Positions 26,491-35,765 of a stretch of 64,000 nt of DNA are shown one piece after another. The stretch spans positions 1 to 64,000 of the forward strand of contig CAMWJS010000001.1 of NCBI GenBank assembly GCA_947174635.1, written 5' to 3'. A model generated the notes under the pieces. That model had not been told where the DNA came from and did not search any database. It saw only the letters and a list, made by a program, of their open reading frames with translations. This DNA comes from an uncultured Muribaculaceae bacterium. GTDB taxonomy: Bacteria; Bacteroidota; Bacteroidia; Bacteroidales; Muribaculaceae. The translations under genes were made by a program, and so were the position numbers. Within the stretch, counting starts at the first letter, position 1, and each line of letters opens with the position of its first letter.

Positions 26491-27165
26491 TCAGTATTCA
26501 CGTGCGCCGAAAATGGCCGTGCCTACTCTGACCATGTTCGAGCCCTGCGATATCGCGATATCGCGGTCATCGCTCATGCCCATGCTCAGTATGTCGAATC
26601 CTCTGAGGCCGAGCGATGCGTCGTTCCTGATTTTGTCGTAGCATCGGGCTATGGCAGCGAAGTCTGCGGTTATCCGTCCGGTATCGTCAGTGTTCGAAGC
26701 CATGCCCATGAGCCCGCATATATGCGTGGCCTTTAGCGACTCGAAGCGGCGCCCTGCAAAGTAATCTTCAAGTTCCTCTACTGAAAATCCGAACTTTGTC
26801 TCCTCCCGGGCGACATGCAGTTGCAGAAGCACTCGTGTGGTCACTCCGGCGCGCTCCGACTCCTTGTCGATCAGATTGAGCAGGCGCTCGGTGTCGACAC
26901 TCTCTATGAGCGCCGTTTTCCCTATGAGCTGCCGCACTTTGTTGCTCTGGAGATGGCCTATGAAATGCCACTCCACATCGTCGTGCATAAGCGGGATTTT
27001 TGCCAGAAGCTCCTGCACACGGCTCTCTCCGAAGCGGCGTTGCCCCGCCTCGTAGGCTGCACGGAGCGCTTCGACAGGATGGAATTTTGAAACAGCGACG
27101 AGGCCTACGCTTTCCGGAATGGAGCGTCTGACCTCGCCGAGTTGTTCTGCCACATGTCTGTACAT
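26491..27165 (-). CDS. YggS-family pyridoxal phosphate homeostasis protein
   Basis: 224 residues, the full length of the family. The PLP lysine is in LVAVSKFHP, followed by the conserved FGESRVQEL, WHFIGHLQSNK and LSMGMSDDRDIAISQGSNMVRVGTAIFG. These single-domain alanine-racemase-fold proteins bind PLP and affect amino-acid and vitamin B6 balance without a known catalytic reaction. It lies 27 nt after the DUF4494 gene on the same strand, so the two may be co-transcribed. Confidence 0.93.
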   Translation of the reverse strand: MYRHVAEQLGEVRRSIPESVGLVAVSKFHPVEALRAAYEAGQRRFGESRVQELLAKIPLMHDDVEWHFIGHLQSNKVRQLIGKTALIESVDTERLLNLIDKESERAGVTTRVLLQLHVAREETKFGFSVEELEDYFAGRRFESLKATHICGLMGMASNTDDTGRITADFAAIARCYDKIRNDASLGLRGFDILSMGMSDDRDIAISQGSNMVRVGTAIFGAREY

Positions 27166-27192
27166 GGTCGTTGCCTGTTGCTGAGACGGTAA

Positions 27193-27651
27193 TCAGTTGC
27201 CTTTCGATGGCGTATTCTCTCCCTGTACCTTCACCTTGTAGACATCCAGAATCGGGGTCTCGGTGATTGACACTATCTCGTAGTCGGCCATAGTCGATTT
27301 CATCTCGTCGATGAAATGTTCCAGCGCACCCTTGAAGTCGCTCGCAGCAACGAGGATGAGCGAATTTGACTTCTTTTCCTGAGCCGTTTTCTCGTCGATA
27401 GTGATGAATGCCACCTTTGTCAGATACCATTTGTCGGCCGAGTCGTCCCAGAAGATTTCAGCTATCTTGGTGCGTTTTACTGCCGACACCGAGAACTCTC
27501 CCGAGATAAACGGGGTTATTTCTTCTATTATTCGTGATTCAGCTTCGGTAAAAGTCAATGCATCAACCAAAAATGTGTCATTGACTTTTTTCTCGATGCC
27601 GTTTTCCATTATCTTGCGGTAAGCTACCTTACATTCAAACCAGTTTGCCAT
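27193..27651 (-). CDS. DUF4494 domain protein
   Basis: 152 residues, no signal or membrane segment. It matches the small Bacteroidetes family that begins ANWFECKVAYRK and contains VDALTFTEAESRIIEE and KRTKIAEIF. Function unknown. It carries the first gene position of a short operon with yggS and has one of the best promoters in the window directly upstream (27680-27709). Confidence 0.82.
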   Translation of the reverse strand: MANWFECKVAYRKIMENGIEKKVNDTFLVDALTFTEAESRIIEEITPFISGEFSVSAVKRTKIAEIFWDDSADKWYLTKVAFITIDEKTAQEKKSNSLILVAASDFKGALEHFIDEMKSTMADYEIVSITETPILDVYKVKVQGENTPSKGN

Positions 27652-27679
27652 AATTGTATAACTTTAATTTTTTGCACGG

Positions 27680-27709
27680 CAAAGGTAGTGAGATTTCACG
27701 ATACGGCAA
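27680..27709 (-). promoter_or_regulatory. Promoter of the DUF4494-yggS unit
   Basis: On the minus strand, TTTG is followed by 19 nt and TACCTTTG (27687-27680), an exact fit to the Bacteroidetes promoter layout. The start of transcription should fall near 27673. Confidence 0.75.
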
Positions 27710-27853
27710 ACAGTAGTATTGAAAAAACTTTTCATCACCTGCCGGCAGTATATGTTTTTTAACAGCTTCTGAATATTTTTGCCTCAAAGTTTGTTTTAAT
27801 TAATATATTTTTAATACATTTAGGCGGGGCTGAGACACCGCTTTTAATCTGAT

Positions 27854-28037
27854 AAGTAACTGTTCAAAATTATTTTGATATTATGGCGAGAGGATTTTTC
27901 AGGTGATTTCCGGTGAGGAAGAAGGAGTGTAGCGAGCTACATGACTGATGACGAGATGGAAAGCGGCAGAAAAGACTCCGACAGAATATTAAAATAATGA
28001 GAGCGGTTAATATAAAATAATTTTAAACAGTTACTTA
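27854..28037 (+). mobile_element. MITE-like element, copy 2 (184 bp)
   Basis: Near-identical to copy 1 over its whole length, with the same inverted ends. Its right end stops 10 nt before the ATG of the DUF4492 gene, so the element must form the 5' leader or carry the promoter of the cytochrome bd operon. Confidence 0.8.
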
Positions 28038-28047
28038 AGTTTCGAAA

Positions 28048-28281
28048 ATGAGCACAATATCGCAGTTGCCGCATCGCATCATCCGCTTTTATGCCGACGG
28101 ATTCCGGTCCATGACGATCGGCCGGAAACTTTGGGCCGTCATCATCATAAAGCTGATTGTGATATTCGGCATACTGAAACTTTTTTTCTTCCCCGATTTA
28201 CTCGCCAGCCGGTATGACAACGATGCCGACCGTGCCGACGCCGTACGCGAGTCGCTGACTCGGCGGGCAATAACCCGATAG
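28048..28281 (+). CDS. DUF4492 small membrane protein
   Basis: 77 residues with one membrane segment (about 28-47) and a basic N-terminal part (RIIRFYADGFRSMTIGRKLW). This family is regularly found just before cytochrome bd genes in Bacteroidetes, which suggests a small accessory or assembly subunit; that role is inferred. cydA follows after 27 nt. Confidence 0.85.
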   Translation: MSTISQLPHRIIRFYADGFRSMTIGRKLWAVIIIKLIVIFGILKLFFFPDLLASRYDNDADRADAVRESLTRRAITR

Positions 28282-28308
28282 AATTGTTTTATCATATTAT
28301 ATATAATC

Positions 28309-29886
28309 ATGGATGAACTTGTTAACGTAGTGGACTGGTCGAGACTGCAATTTGCACTGACCGCGATTGTGCATTGGCTCTTCGTGCCGCTTACAATCGG
28401 ATTGTCGCTTATTGTCGGCATCATGGAAACGGTGTATTACCGTACCCGTAATGAAAAATGGCGGCGTATCACAAAATTCTGGATGACACTCTTCGGCATC
28501 AATTTCGCCTGCGGTGTCGCCACGGGTCTGATACTTGAGTTTGAGTTCGGCACCAACTGGTCGAACTATTCGTGGTTTGTGGGCGACATATTCGGCGCTC
28601 CGCTCGCCATAGAGGGTATCGTGGCATTCTTCCTTGAGTCGACATTCATCGCCGTGATGTTTTTCGGGTGGAAGCGCGTCAGCCCACGTTTCCATCTTGC
28701 TGCCACATGGCTGACTGCTGTCGGAGTGATGCTCTCGGCTCTGTGGATATTGGTGGCAAACGCGTGGATGCAGTATCCTGCCGGCATGGAGTTCGACCCC
28801 GACCAGATGCGCAATGTGATGGTCAGCTTCAGTGATGTGGTATTCTCGCCGGTAGCAATCAACAAGTTCTTCCACACCGTGCTCAGCGGGTGGGTGCTCG
28901 GTGCGGTGTTCGTGGTGGGCGTGAGCTGCTGGCTCCTCGTCAGAAAGCGCAACCGCGAGTTTGCACTGAAATCAATCAAAGTGGCCGGTGGTGTCGGCCT
29001 TGCGGGCATCATCCTGACAATCTGGACGGGCGATGGCTCGGCAGTCCAGGTAGCTAAATACCAGCCTATGAAGCTTGCCGCCATGGAGGGACTCTATTCC
29101 GGACAGGAAGGGCAGAGCCTGGTGGCATTCGGCATCGTCAATACCGACAAACGTCCGCTCGACGACAAGAAAGCGCTTTATGCCGAAATCAGCATTCCAA
29201 AAGGACTGTCGTTGCTCGCCCGGCATGACCTTGACGCCTTTGTGCCCGGCATCGACGACCTTATCCGCGGCTATGCCGTCAACGAAGCCGGCGACACCGT
29301 ATATAAAGATGTGTCCTATGCTCGCCGCATCGAGATGGGACGGGACGCCCAGACTGCACTCTACGACTATGGCGTGGCACGCGAAGCCGGCGACTCCACG
29401 GCAATGGATTCATCGCTTCGCATCGTCAAAGAAAACTTCAGATACTTCGGCTACGGCTATCTCAGCGCTCCCGAAGATGCCGTTCCGCCTGTCGCCCTGT
29501 CGTTCTATTCATTCCGTGTAATGGTGATGGCGGGAGGCTACCTGCTGCTGTTCTTCTTTGTGGTGGCATGGGCCTCGTGGCGTCGTAAAGTCAACCTTCT
29601 CGACAACAAATGGTTCTGTGCGCTCGGATTGCTTACAATCCCTGTCGTATGGATATGCAGTGAAGCCGGATGGATATTGGCGGAGGTAGGCCGTCAGCCT
29701 TGGACAATCGAAGGCCTCCTCCCGGTAAATGCCGCGATATCATCGATTTCTGCCGGCTCCGTACAGACCACATTCTGGATATTTGTAGTCATATTCACGG
29801 CACTGCTCGCAGCCGAAATCAGCATAATGGTTAGGCATATACGCCGCAAAGCCGAATCCGACCTTTTCTACGGGCCTGAAAAATAA
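28309..29886 (+). CDS. cydA: Cytochrome bd ubiquinol oxidase subunit I
   Basis: 525 residues with about nine membrane helices. The family's haem ligands are present: His22 (IVHWLF), a second His in INKFFHTVLSGW, and a Met in SFRVMVMAGG, together with the signature GRQPW. The periplasmic Q-loop region follows the helix that ends near residue 225. The enzyme reduces O2 to water with very high affinity, fitting an anaerobe that must scavenge trace oxygen. Operon: DUF4492-cydA-cydB. Confidence 0.96.
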   Translation: MDELVNVVDWSRLQFALTAIVHWLFVPLTIGLSLIVGIMETVYYRTRNEKWRRITKFWMTLFGINFACGVATGLILEFEFGTNWSNYSWFVGDIFGAPLAIEGIVAFFLESTFIAVMFFGWKRVSPRFHLAATWLTAVGVMLSALWILVANAWMQYPAGMEFDPDQMRNVMVSFSDVVFSPVAINKFFHTVLSGWVLGAVFVVGVSCWLLVRKRNREFALKSIKVAGGVGLAGIILTIWTGDGSAVQVAKYQPMKLAAMEGLYSGQEGQSLVAFGIVNTDKRPLDDKKALYAEISIPKGLSLLARHDLDAFVPGIDDLIRGYAVNEAGDTVYKDVSYARRIEMGRDAQTALYDYGVAREAGDSTAMDSSLRIVKENFRYFGYGYLSAPEDAVPPVALSFYSFRVMVMAGGYLLLFFFVVAWASWRRKVNLLDNKWFCALGLLTIPVVWICSEAGWILAEVGRQPWTIEGLLPVNAAISSISAGSVQTTFWIFVVIFTALLAAEISIMVRHIRRKAESDLFYGPEK

Positions 29887-29935
29887 GGCGGCACTTTTTG
29901 TTTCTCGATTAATAACACATTAAAACTTCTGACAC

Positions 29936-31069
29936 ATGGAAGCACTTCAATCATACTGGTGGTTTCTGATATCACTTCTCGGAGCATTGCTCGTGTTTCT
30001 GCTTTTCGTGCAGGGAGGGCAGACGATGCTTTTCTGCTCGCATTCGAGCATGACACGTAATCTCAAAGTCAATTCACTCGGCCGCAAGTGGGAACTGACG
30101 TATACCACATTAGTGGTGTTCGGCGGAGCGTTCTTCGCCTCGTTCCCGCTCTTCTATTCCACATGCTTCGGCGGAGCCTACTGGCTTTGGATGCTCATAC
30201 TGCTCAGTTTCATCCTCCAGGCAGTCAGCTACGAGTTCCGACGCAAGCCGGGCAACCTGTTCGGCACCGGAGTGTATGACGCATTCCTTTTCTTCAACGG
30301 ATGCGTCGGCTGCATACTTCTCGGCGTGGCTGTCGGCATGATGATATTCGGAGCCGATTTCACCATCGCCAAAGGCAACATCCTTGACGGACAGCAGCCA
30401 GTCATATCGGTCTGGAACAAATCGCACGGCCTCGAGGCAATCTTCAGCTGGCGCAACCTGCTCGTCGGTTTCACCCTGCTGTTCCTCGCCCGCACCAATG
30501 CCGCCCTCTATTTCATCAACAATATCGAGGAGGGCACACAGTTCAGGGCACGCCAGCGCAAGGCCGCCATGCTCAACGGCGCCATATTCGTCGTGCTGTT
30601 TCTGGCGCTTTTGGCCGTGATATTCACCTCCGACGGCTACGGATATGATGCCGACGGAGTTATCAGCGAAGTGCACTATAAATATGCCGACAATCTGATG
30701 TCGCTCTGGTGGCTCGGATTTATATTCGTGGTCGGCGTGGTGATGGTGCTCTACGGCCTGGGCAAGACAGCCGTGCGGCGGGTCTACAATCACGGCATAG
30801 TATGGACAGGCGCCGGCACCGTTCTCGCAATCCTCGCCCTGCTGTGTCTGCTGGGGTATAACGACACAGCATTTCTCCCGTCGGTCACCGACCCGCAGAG
30901 CTCGCTGACCATACGCAACAGTTCATCGTCATATTTCACACTGAAAGTGATGACATGGGTATCCGTGCTGTCGCCCATAGTGATAGCATATATCGCAGTG
31001 GTGTGGCGCAAACTGTCAAAACCGCCGTTGACCCCCACAGAACTCGAGCACGAACACGAAGCCTATTGA
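29936..31069 (+). CDS. cydB: Cytochrome bd ubiquinol oxidase subunit II
   Basis: 377 residues, eight or nine membrane segments, typical CydB order including the N-terminal YWWFLISLLGALLVFLLFVQGGQ and the conserved SYEFRRK region. It pairs with CydA, 49 nt upstream. The operon ends here with a clear terminator hairpin. Confidence 0.95.
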   Translation: MEALQSYWWFLISLLGALLVFLLFVQGGQTMLFCSHSSMTRNLKVNSLGRKWELTYTTLVVFGGAFFASFPLFYSTCFGGAYWLWMLILLSFILQAVSYEFRRKPGNLFGTGVYDAFLFFNGCVGCILLGVAVGMMIFGADFTIAKGNILDGQQPVISVWNKSHGLEAIFSWRNLLVGFTLLFLARTNAALYFINNIEEGTQFRARQRKAAMLNGAIFVVLFLALLAVIFTSDGYGYDADGVISEVHYKYADNLMSLWWLGFIFVVGVVMVLYGLGKTAVRRVYNHGIVWTGAGTVLAILALLCLLGYNDTAFLPSVTDPQSSLTIRNSSSSYFTLKVMTWVSVLSPIVIAYIAVVWRKLSKPPLTPTELEHEHEAY

Positions 31070-31087
31070 TTCCGCAATACATAAAAT

Positions 31088-31139
31088 AAAATTTCCGCAT
31101 AAAGTACGCACATCGGTGTATATTATATGCGGAAATTTT
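31088..31139 (+). terminator. Terminator after cydB
   Basis: A 13-14-bp stem (AAAATTTCCGCAT with ATGCGGAAATTTT) begins 18 nt after the cydB stop. T residues within the right arm give the U-run. Confidence 0.7.
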
Positions 31140-31206
31140 GGATCAAGCCTAAAATCAAGCCTAAATTGCAGTGCATACTCCAGTCTCAGCTTAGATTGCT
31201 GTGAGC

Positions 31207-31339
31207 GTGTTGCAAAATTCAGAGGAATGTTTTGAATTGTAGGGACGCACGGCTCGTGCGTCCGCCAACAGCTTGATTATCAATGATTACGTGCGAACGC
31301 ACGAGCCGTGCGTCCCTACAATATAACATGCTGCAACAC
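31207..31339. repeat. Nested inverted-repeat element
   Basis: Two perfect 26-bp arms (31236-31261 and 31297-31322) with a GC-rich core GGACGCACGGCTCGTGCGT face each other across 35 nt, and each arm is itself partly palindromic. An outer pair, GTGTTGCA (31207-31214) and TGCAACAC (31332-31339), frames them. This looks like a REP- or MITE-type element between two converging transcription units. The rest of 31070-31416 holds no gene. Confidence 0.8.
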
Positions 31340-31416
31340 CCTCAAGTCAATGCCGGGAATTGTAATATTGCCATGTACTGTTATTTCAGCTTGAGCCGAT
31401 AAATAATAAATATTTC

Positions 31417-32010
31417 TCACAGCATGCTGACGCCGTCGATGTCGCGGAGGCGGGCGGTGAGGTTGTCGTAGTCGTCGGCGCGGACAGCGAGGGTCATGCT
31501 GCAGGCGTTGTCAAACTGCTGGCTGACGATTTCGGGCTGAGTCTGTTTAACCAGTCGCATCACATCGTTCATCGAAAGATAGGGGAAGGTGAATTCGATG
31601 CGTTTCATCAGCTTTCGCTCTACAATCTCTGCCTCTTCGATCGACATTCGGGCTGCCTCACGGTAGGCCGCTATGAGTCCGGATGTGCCGAGCTTGATGC
31701 CGCCGAAATAGCGCACCACGACGATTACCACGTCGGTGAGACCGAACGAATTTATCTGGCCGAGTATCGGCTTGCCGGCGGTGCCTGACGGCTCGCCGTT
31801 GTCGTTACTCTGAAAGTCGGTGCGGTCAAAGCCGAGCATGTAGGCCCAGCACACGTGGCGCGCGTCGAAATATTTTTTCTGATAGGTGGCGATGACCGCT
31901 TTCGCTTCGTCGGCCGACTCGGCATGATGTGCGAAAGCGAGAAATTTGCTCATTTTCTCGCGGAACACCGCTTCAGAGGGTTTCTCTATAGTGAGATATG
32001 TGTCGGCCAT
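31417..32010 (-). CDS. YigZ/IMPACT-family protein
   Basis: 197 residues. An N-terminal IMPACT domain with SKFLAFAHHAESADEAKAVI, DARHVCWAYMLG, NDNGEPSGTAGKPILGQI and VVVRYFGGIKLGTSGLIAAYREAA, then a C-terminal DUF1949-type ferredoxin-like domain. The family is linked to translation regulation in eukaryotes; the bacterial function is unclear. Last gene of the ftsX-to-yigZ run, 9 nt after the DUF2148 gene. Confidence 0.92.
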   Translation of the reverse strand: MADTYLTIEKPSEAVFREKMSKFLAFAHHAESADEAKAVIATYQKKYFDARHVCWAYMLGFDRTDFQSNDNGEPSGTAGKPILGQINSFGLTDVVIVVVRYFGGIKLGTSGLIAAYREAARMSIEEAEIVERKLMKRIEFTFPYLSMNDVMRLVKQTQPEIVSQQFDNACSMTLAVRADDYDNLTARLRDIDGVSML

Positions 32011-32019
32011 GCGCAGTGA

Positions 32020-32541
32020 TTACTTGCGGTCGAAAAATGGATTTTTTGAAGTGGCGCTGACAGCGATGGCAAGCACCTGGCGGCAGCCGGGGAGCAGATT
32101 GAGACGCATGGCGCCCATTCCTGCAGAAAAGAGAGTGCGGGTGTCGACGCGGCTGTCGGCAGCAAGCGAGCACGCCGAGCCGATGGCGATGCCAACGTCG
32201 ATGGAGTTGAACGCGCACGGAGCTGATGCGGGCTTGTCGGCACATGTCGGGAAGCCGCAGTGCCCGCAGTTGAGCCCCATAGGCTGGGGGCGTATGCCGA
32301 CGAGCACTACGGCATCGCCCTGGAGTATGTTGGCGGCGTCGCGCTGATAGACCGGTCTCGATGTTTCGGCAAACAGTTGGAGCATGGCGTCAGACAGGCG
32401 GCGCATGTCATCGCCTTCGACAAGTATTGTCTCGATGAGGTCGTTGCCTTTTGCCTTGGGGGCGGTGCGTATGGCTGTCATCATGCGGCGCGCGGTGTCG
32501 ATTACCTGCGCGTGTCGGTCGTCGCGTTGGTTGAGTATCAT
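32020..32541 (-). CDS. DUF2148 cysteine-rich protein
   Basis: 173 residues. The Cys-rich stretch LNCGHCGFPTCADKPASAPC with a further Cys in GSACSLAAD is the family hallmark and resembles iron-sulfur binding (a ferredoxin-domain-like protein). Function not established. It sits between queA and yigZ on the same strand with short gaps. Confidence 0.85.
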   Translation of the reverse strand: MILNQRDDRHAQVIDTARRMMTAIRTAPKAKGNDLIETILVEGDDMRRLSDAMLQLFAETSRPVYQRDAANILQGDAVVLVGIRPQPMGLNCGHCGFPTCADKPASAPCAFNSIDVGIAIGSACSLAADSRVDTRTLFSAGMGAMRLNLLPGCRQVLAIAVSATSKNPFFDRK

Positions 32542-32578
32542 AGAGTCCGGTCGATATAATATTAAGTTTCTTAAATTC

Positions 32579-33628
32579 TTAAATAATGAGCATGGCGTCG
32601 CCGTAGGCGCCGAAGCGGTAGCCTTCTTTCACGGCTTCGTCGTAGGCTTTCATCACGAGGTTGTAGCCTCCGAATGCGGCCACCATCATGAGCATGGTGG
32701 AGTAGGGGAGATGGAAGTTGGTGACGAGCGCCGTGGTGACGGTGAAGTCGTAGGGGGGGAAGATGAATTTGTTGGTCCACCCTTCATAGACTTTGAGCTT
32801 GCCGCCCATGCTGACAGCTGTCGCCATGCCGCGTAGCACTGATGTGCCGACTGCGCATACCCGGCGGCCTTCTGTCTTTGCCTTGTTGACTGTCTCTACG
32901 AGTTGGGGCGTGATGAAAATCTGCTCGGAGTCCATGCGGTGTTTGGTGAGGTCCTCGACGTCGATTTCGCGGAAGTTGCCCAATCCGCTGTGTATTGTGG
33001 CGAAAGCTTGCTCGACACCTTTTATTTCAAGGCGTTTGAGGAGCTCGCGGCTGAAGTGCATGCCTGCTGCGGGTGCCACGATGGCACCTTCGTTTTTTGC
33101 GAAGATGGTCTGATAGTCGGTGACGTCGTTTTCGTTGGGCTCGCGCTGTATGTAGTCGGGCAGCGGAGTCTCGCCCAAAGCGTAGAGTGCGGCCTTGAAC
33201 TCTTCGTGGGGGCCGTCGTAGAGGAAGCGCAGCGTGCGTCCGCGTGAAGTGGTATTGTCAATGACTTCGGCCACCATCGATTCGTCCTCGCCGAAATACA
33301 GTTTGTTGCCTATGCGGATTTTGCGGGCAGGCTCTACAAGCACGTCCCAGAGTTTATGTTCTTCGTTCAGCTCTCTGAGAAGAAACACCTCGATGCGGGC
33401 GCCTGTCTTCTCTTTATTGCCATAGAGTCGTGCGGGAAACACCATCGTGTCATTGAACACCATCACATCTCCCTCGTCAAAATAGTTGATAATCTCTTTA
33501 AATACGTGATGGGTGATCTCGCCGGTCTTGCGGTTGACCAGCATCATGCGGCATTCGTCACGACCCGGAGCGGGTTCCTGAGCTATCAGCTCGTCAGGCA
33601 ATTTAAATTTAAATTGAGAAAGCTTCAT
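32579..33628 (-). CDS. queA: S-adenosylmethionine:tRNA ribosyltransferase-isomerase
   Basis: 349 residues from the ATG at 33628 ([29 protein letters not shown]), the standard family start and length; the frame is open further upstream, but that extension has no family similarity and overlaps truB. It builds the epoxycyclopentane ring of queuosine in tRNA. Conserved blocks: [62 protein letters not shown]. It follows truB by 40 nt. Confidence 0.95.
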   Translation of the reverse strand: MKLSQFKFKLPDELIAQEPAPGRDECRMMLVNRKTGEITHHVFKEIINYFDEGDVMVFNDTMVFPARLYGNKEKTGARIEVFLLRELNEEHKLWDVLVEPARKIRIGNKLYFGEDESMVAEVIDNTTSRGRTLRFLYDGPHEEFKAALYALGETPLPDYIQREPNENDVTDYQTIFAKNEGAIVAPAAGMHFSRELLKRLEIKGVEQAFATIHSGLGNFREIDVEDLTKHRMDSEQIFITPQLVETVNKAKTEGRRVCAVGTSVLRGMATAVSMGGKLKVYEGWTNKFIFPPYDFTVTTALVTNFHLPYSTMLMMVAAFGGYNLVMKAYDEAVKEGYRFGAYGDAMLII

Positions 33629-33668
33629 CTTCTTATATCTTACTTTTTGTGGCTTATTATTCTGTTTA

Positions 33669-34406
33669 TTATATAGTGGCGGTTTCTTCGCTGTCGACGG
33701 CATTGTCGTCGTCAGTCTCGATTTCCACCGTGCGCAGCATTTCAACTGCGGCATCGAGTGAAAGGCATCGGTCTATCGTCACATCCCCTACGCGGGTGCG
33801 GCGCAGTGCGGTGAGATGGCCGCCCGATCCGAGCGCGGCGCCGATATCGCGGGCAAGAGCCCTGATGTAGGTGCCTTTGCTGCACACCACCCTTATCGTT
33901 ATTTCCTCCTGCGAGTATTGCAACAGCTCGATTTCATCGATTACGAGTATCTTCGGCTTAAGCTCCACTGCCGCTCCTTTGCGGGCCATGTGATAAGCCC
34001 GTTTCCCGTCCACTTTGCAGGCTGAGAACGCAGGGGGCACCTGTTCGATGCGTCCCGTGAATTTTTTAAGCGTTTCCTCTGTCAGCTCTTTTGTGATATG
34101 GTCGGTGGGGTAGCGGGCATCTATTTCCGTCTCCAGATCATACGATGGAGTGGTGGCGCCGAGTGCTATCGTCGCGATATACTCCTTGACACCGCTCTGC
34201 AGCTGCTCTATAAGCTTTGTCGACTTGCCGCTGACTATAATCATCACGCCGGTGGCAAGAGGGTCGAGAGTGCCTGCATGTCCCACCTTCATTTTTTTTA
34301 TGCCAAGGCGGCGCAGCATCACTCCCCTTATGCGCTTCACCACATCAAAGGAGGTCCATCCGTAAGGCTTGTCGACACATATTGTTTCTCCGGCAAGGAA
34401 ATTCAT
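33669..34406 (-). CDS. truB: tRNA pseudouridine(55) synthase
   Basis: 245 residues. The catalytic Asp is in [14 protein letters not shown], with the conserved [17 protein letters not shown] start, [25 protein letters not shown] and [15 protein letters not shown]. It modifies U55 in the T-loop of tRNAs. It follows uppP by 18 nt in the same operon. The C-terminal end is acidic and short. Confidence 0.96.
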   Translation of the reverse strand: MNFLAGETICVDKPYGWTSFDVVKRIRGVMLRRLGIKKMKVGHAGTLDPLATGVMIIVSGKSTKLIEQLQSGVKEYIATIALGATTPSYDLETEIDARYPTDHITKELTEETLKKFTGRIEQVPPAFSACKVDGKRAYHMARKGAAVELKPKILVIDEIELLQYSQEEITIRVVCSKGTYIRALARDIGAALGSGGHLTALRRTRVGDVTIDRCLSLDAAVEMLRTVEIETDDDNAVDSEETATI

Positions 34407-34424
34407 CTCAGTCTTTTTAACGGT

Positions 34425-35264
34425 TTAGTTGAAAATTATGCAGAGCAAACCTGCTATGAGACAATACACTGCAAACCATACGAGCTTGCCTTTCTTCACA
34501 ATGTTGAGCATCCATTTGCATGCCAGACAGCCCACTGTGAATGCCGCGATGAAACCGACAATCAAAGGCACGGCGCCGATAGTGTTGGTGGCTGCCTCAC
34601 CGCTTCCGCTAATCATATCCTTGACATCAAGCAGTGCCTCGCCCAATATCGGTATTATCACCATGAAAAACGAGAATTTCGCTATTTGTTCGCGCTTGTC
34701 GCCGAGCATCAGACCGGTGGCGATTGTGGAGCCCGAACGGCTCAGCCCCGGAATAACGGCCACGGCCTGGGCCAGACCTATGACAAATGCGTCGAGAAAC
34801 GTGATGTCGCGCGGACGGTAGCCTCCCTGTCGCAGAGCCGGGCTGTCGGCTGTGGTGCGACGGAAATAATATGCGAATGTCAGCAGAAGCGCTGTGCAGC
34901 ACAGTGCGATGCCGACAGTGAGAAGGTTCTTGTCAAACAGTGTCTCAACCTTGTCCTTGAAAAACAGACCCACTATCATGATGGGGATACACGACACGAG
35001 TATCTTGAATACGTAAGTGGTGTTGGCATCGCGTTTGAAACCGAAAAACGAAGTCACCAGCGGCAGGAATTCTTTCCATAACACCACGATTGTGCTCAGC
35101 ACCGTCGCCACGTGGAGCGCTACCGTGAATTGAAGCGAGCCTGCGCCTTCCATATTGAGGTGGAGTATGTCCTCGCATATCTGCAGATGGCCCGAACTGC
35201 TTATCGGCAGATATTCTGCCAGACCCTGCACTACGCCCAATATAAGGGAATCTAACCAATCCAT
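34425..35264 (-). CDS. uppP: Undecaprenyl-diphosphatase
   Basis: 279 residues, about eight membrane helices. The active-site blocks are both present: LAEYLPISSSGHLQI near the N-terminus and PGLSRSGSTIATGLMLG in the second half. It recycles undecaprenyl pyrophosphate for cell-wall and polysaccharide synthesis. Third or fourth gene of the ftsX operon. Confidence 0.96.
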   Translation of the reverse strand: MDWLDSLILGVVQGLAEYLPISSSGHLQICEDILHLNMEGAGSLQFTVALHVATVLSTIVVLWKEFLPLVTSFFGFKRDANTTYVFKILVSCIPIMIVGLFFKDKVETLFDKNLLTVGIALCCTALLLTFAYYFRRTTADSPALRQGGYRPRDITFLDAFVIGLAQAVAVIPGLSRSGSTIATGLMLGDKREQIAKFSFFMVIIPILGEALLDVKDMISGSGEAATNTIGAVPLIVGFIAAFTVGCLACKWMLNIVKKGKLVWFAVYCLIAGLLCIIFN

Positions 35265-35357
35265 TTTTTACCTTTTGAAATTTTATTGAATGTATTGAAA
35301 GTTATTTCTTGAATAAATCTATCTGTATCTGAGGCAAGTCTGCTTTGTGCTTTACGC

Positions 35358-35702
35358 CTATTGCTCTGATACGCCATTGGTTTGCGCTCCGGTCTCGCCG
35401 TTGCCTGCATCCGACTTTTTGCCCGGTTTGATTATGATGGCAACTCCCATGGACACGAAGCCGAGGAACGCAAGTGTAGGCCCTACTATGATACGGCGTG
35501 CGCTGAATATCTCGGGATTGAATTTCTCAGGCGTTGTACCGCTGCCCAGCATGAGCAGAAATCCGATGACTATCAGCAGTCCGGCAGCTATCATGAATAT
35601 GAAATTCTTCCTGGCAAGAGGAAATTGTCCGGCTTGTTCCTTTATAAGTTCCCGGCCTGACGCCGAGCCTGAATTCGGTAGTTTTTTTGAAGGTATTGCC
35701 AT
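35358..35702 (-). CDS. DUF3098 small membrane protein
   Basis: 114 residues from the ATG at 35702 (MAIPSKKLPNS); a longer frame to 35759 is open but overlaps the intergenic leader. It has two membrane segments (about 30-50 and 70-92) and the family pattern FIFMIAAGLLIVIGFLLMLGSG...EIFSARRIIVGPTLAFLGFVSMGVAII. It lies between ftsX and uppP, a conserved Bacteroidetes arrangement; function unknown. Confidence 0.85.
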   Translation of the reverse strand: MAIPSKKLPNSGSASGRELIKEQAGQFPLARKNFIFMIAAGLLIVIGFLLMLGSGTTPEKFNPEIFSARRIIVGPTLAFLGFVSMGVAIIIKPGKKSDAGNGETGAQTNGVSEQ

Positions 35703-35765
35703 AGTGAATTTATGAATTAATCTTTTTTTGTTTAATTGTAAATGGGGCTTTTGCCGCAACTGATA

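Larger units (their letters stand above)
27652..28047. other. Intergenic region between divergent DUF4494 and cyd units
   Basis: Holds the leftward DUF4494 promoter, a possible rightward -7 element TATTTTTG (27774-27781) without a clear -33 box, and MITE copy 2, which fills the last 184 nt before the DUF4492 gene. Confidence 0.6.

Noticed and set aside
33629..33754. N-terminal extension of QueA
   Set aside because: The extra 42 residues have no family similarity and overlap truB; the standard QueA start is at 33628.
34098..35081. Long plus-strand reading frame opposite uppP and truB
   Set aside because: It overlaps two well-recognised genes on the other strand and its protein is compositionally odd, rich in Cys and His.
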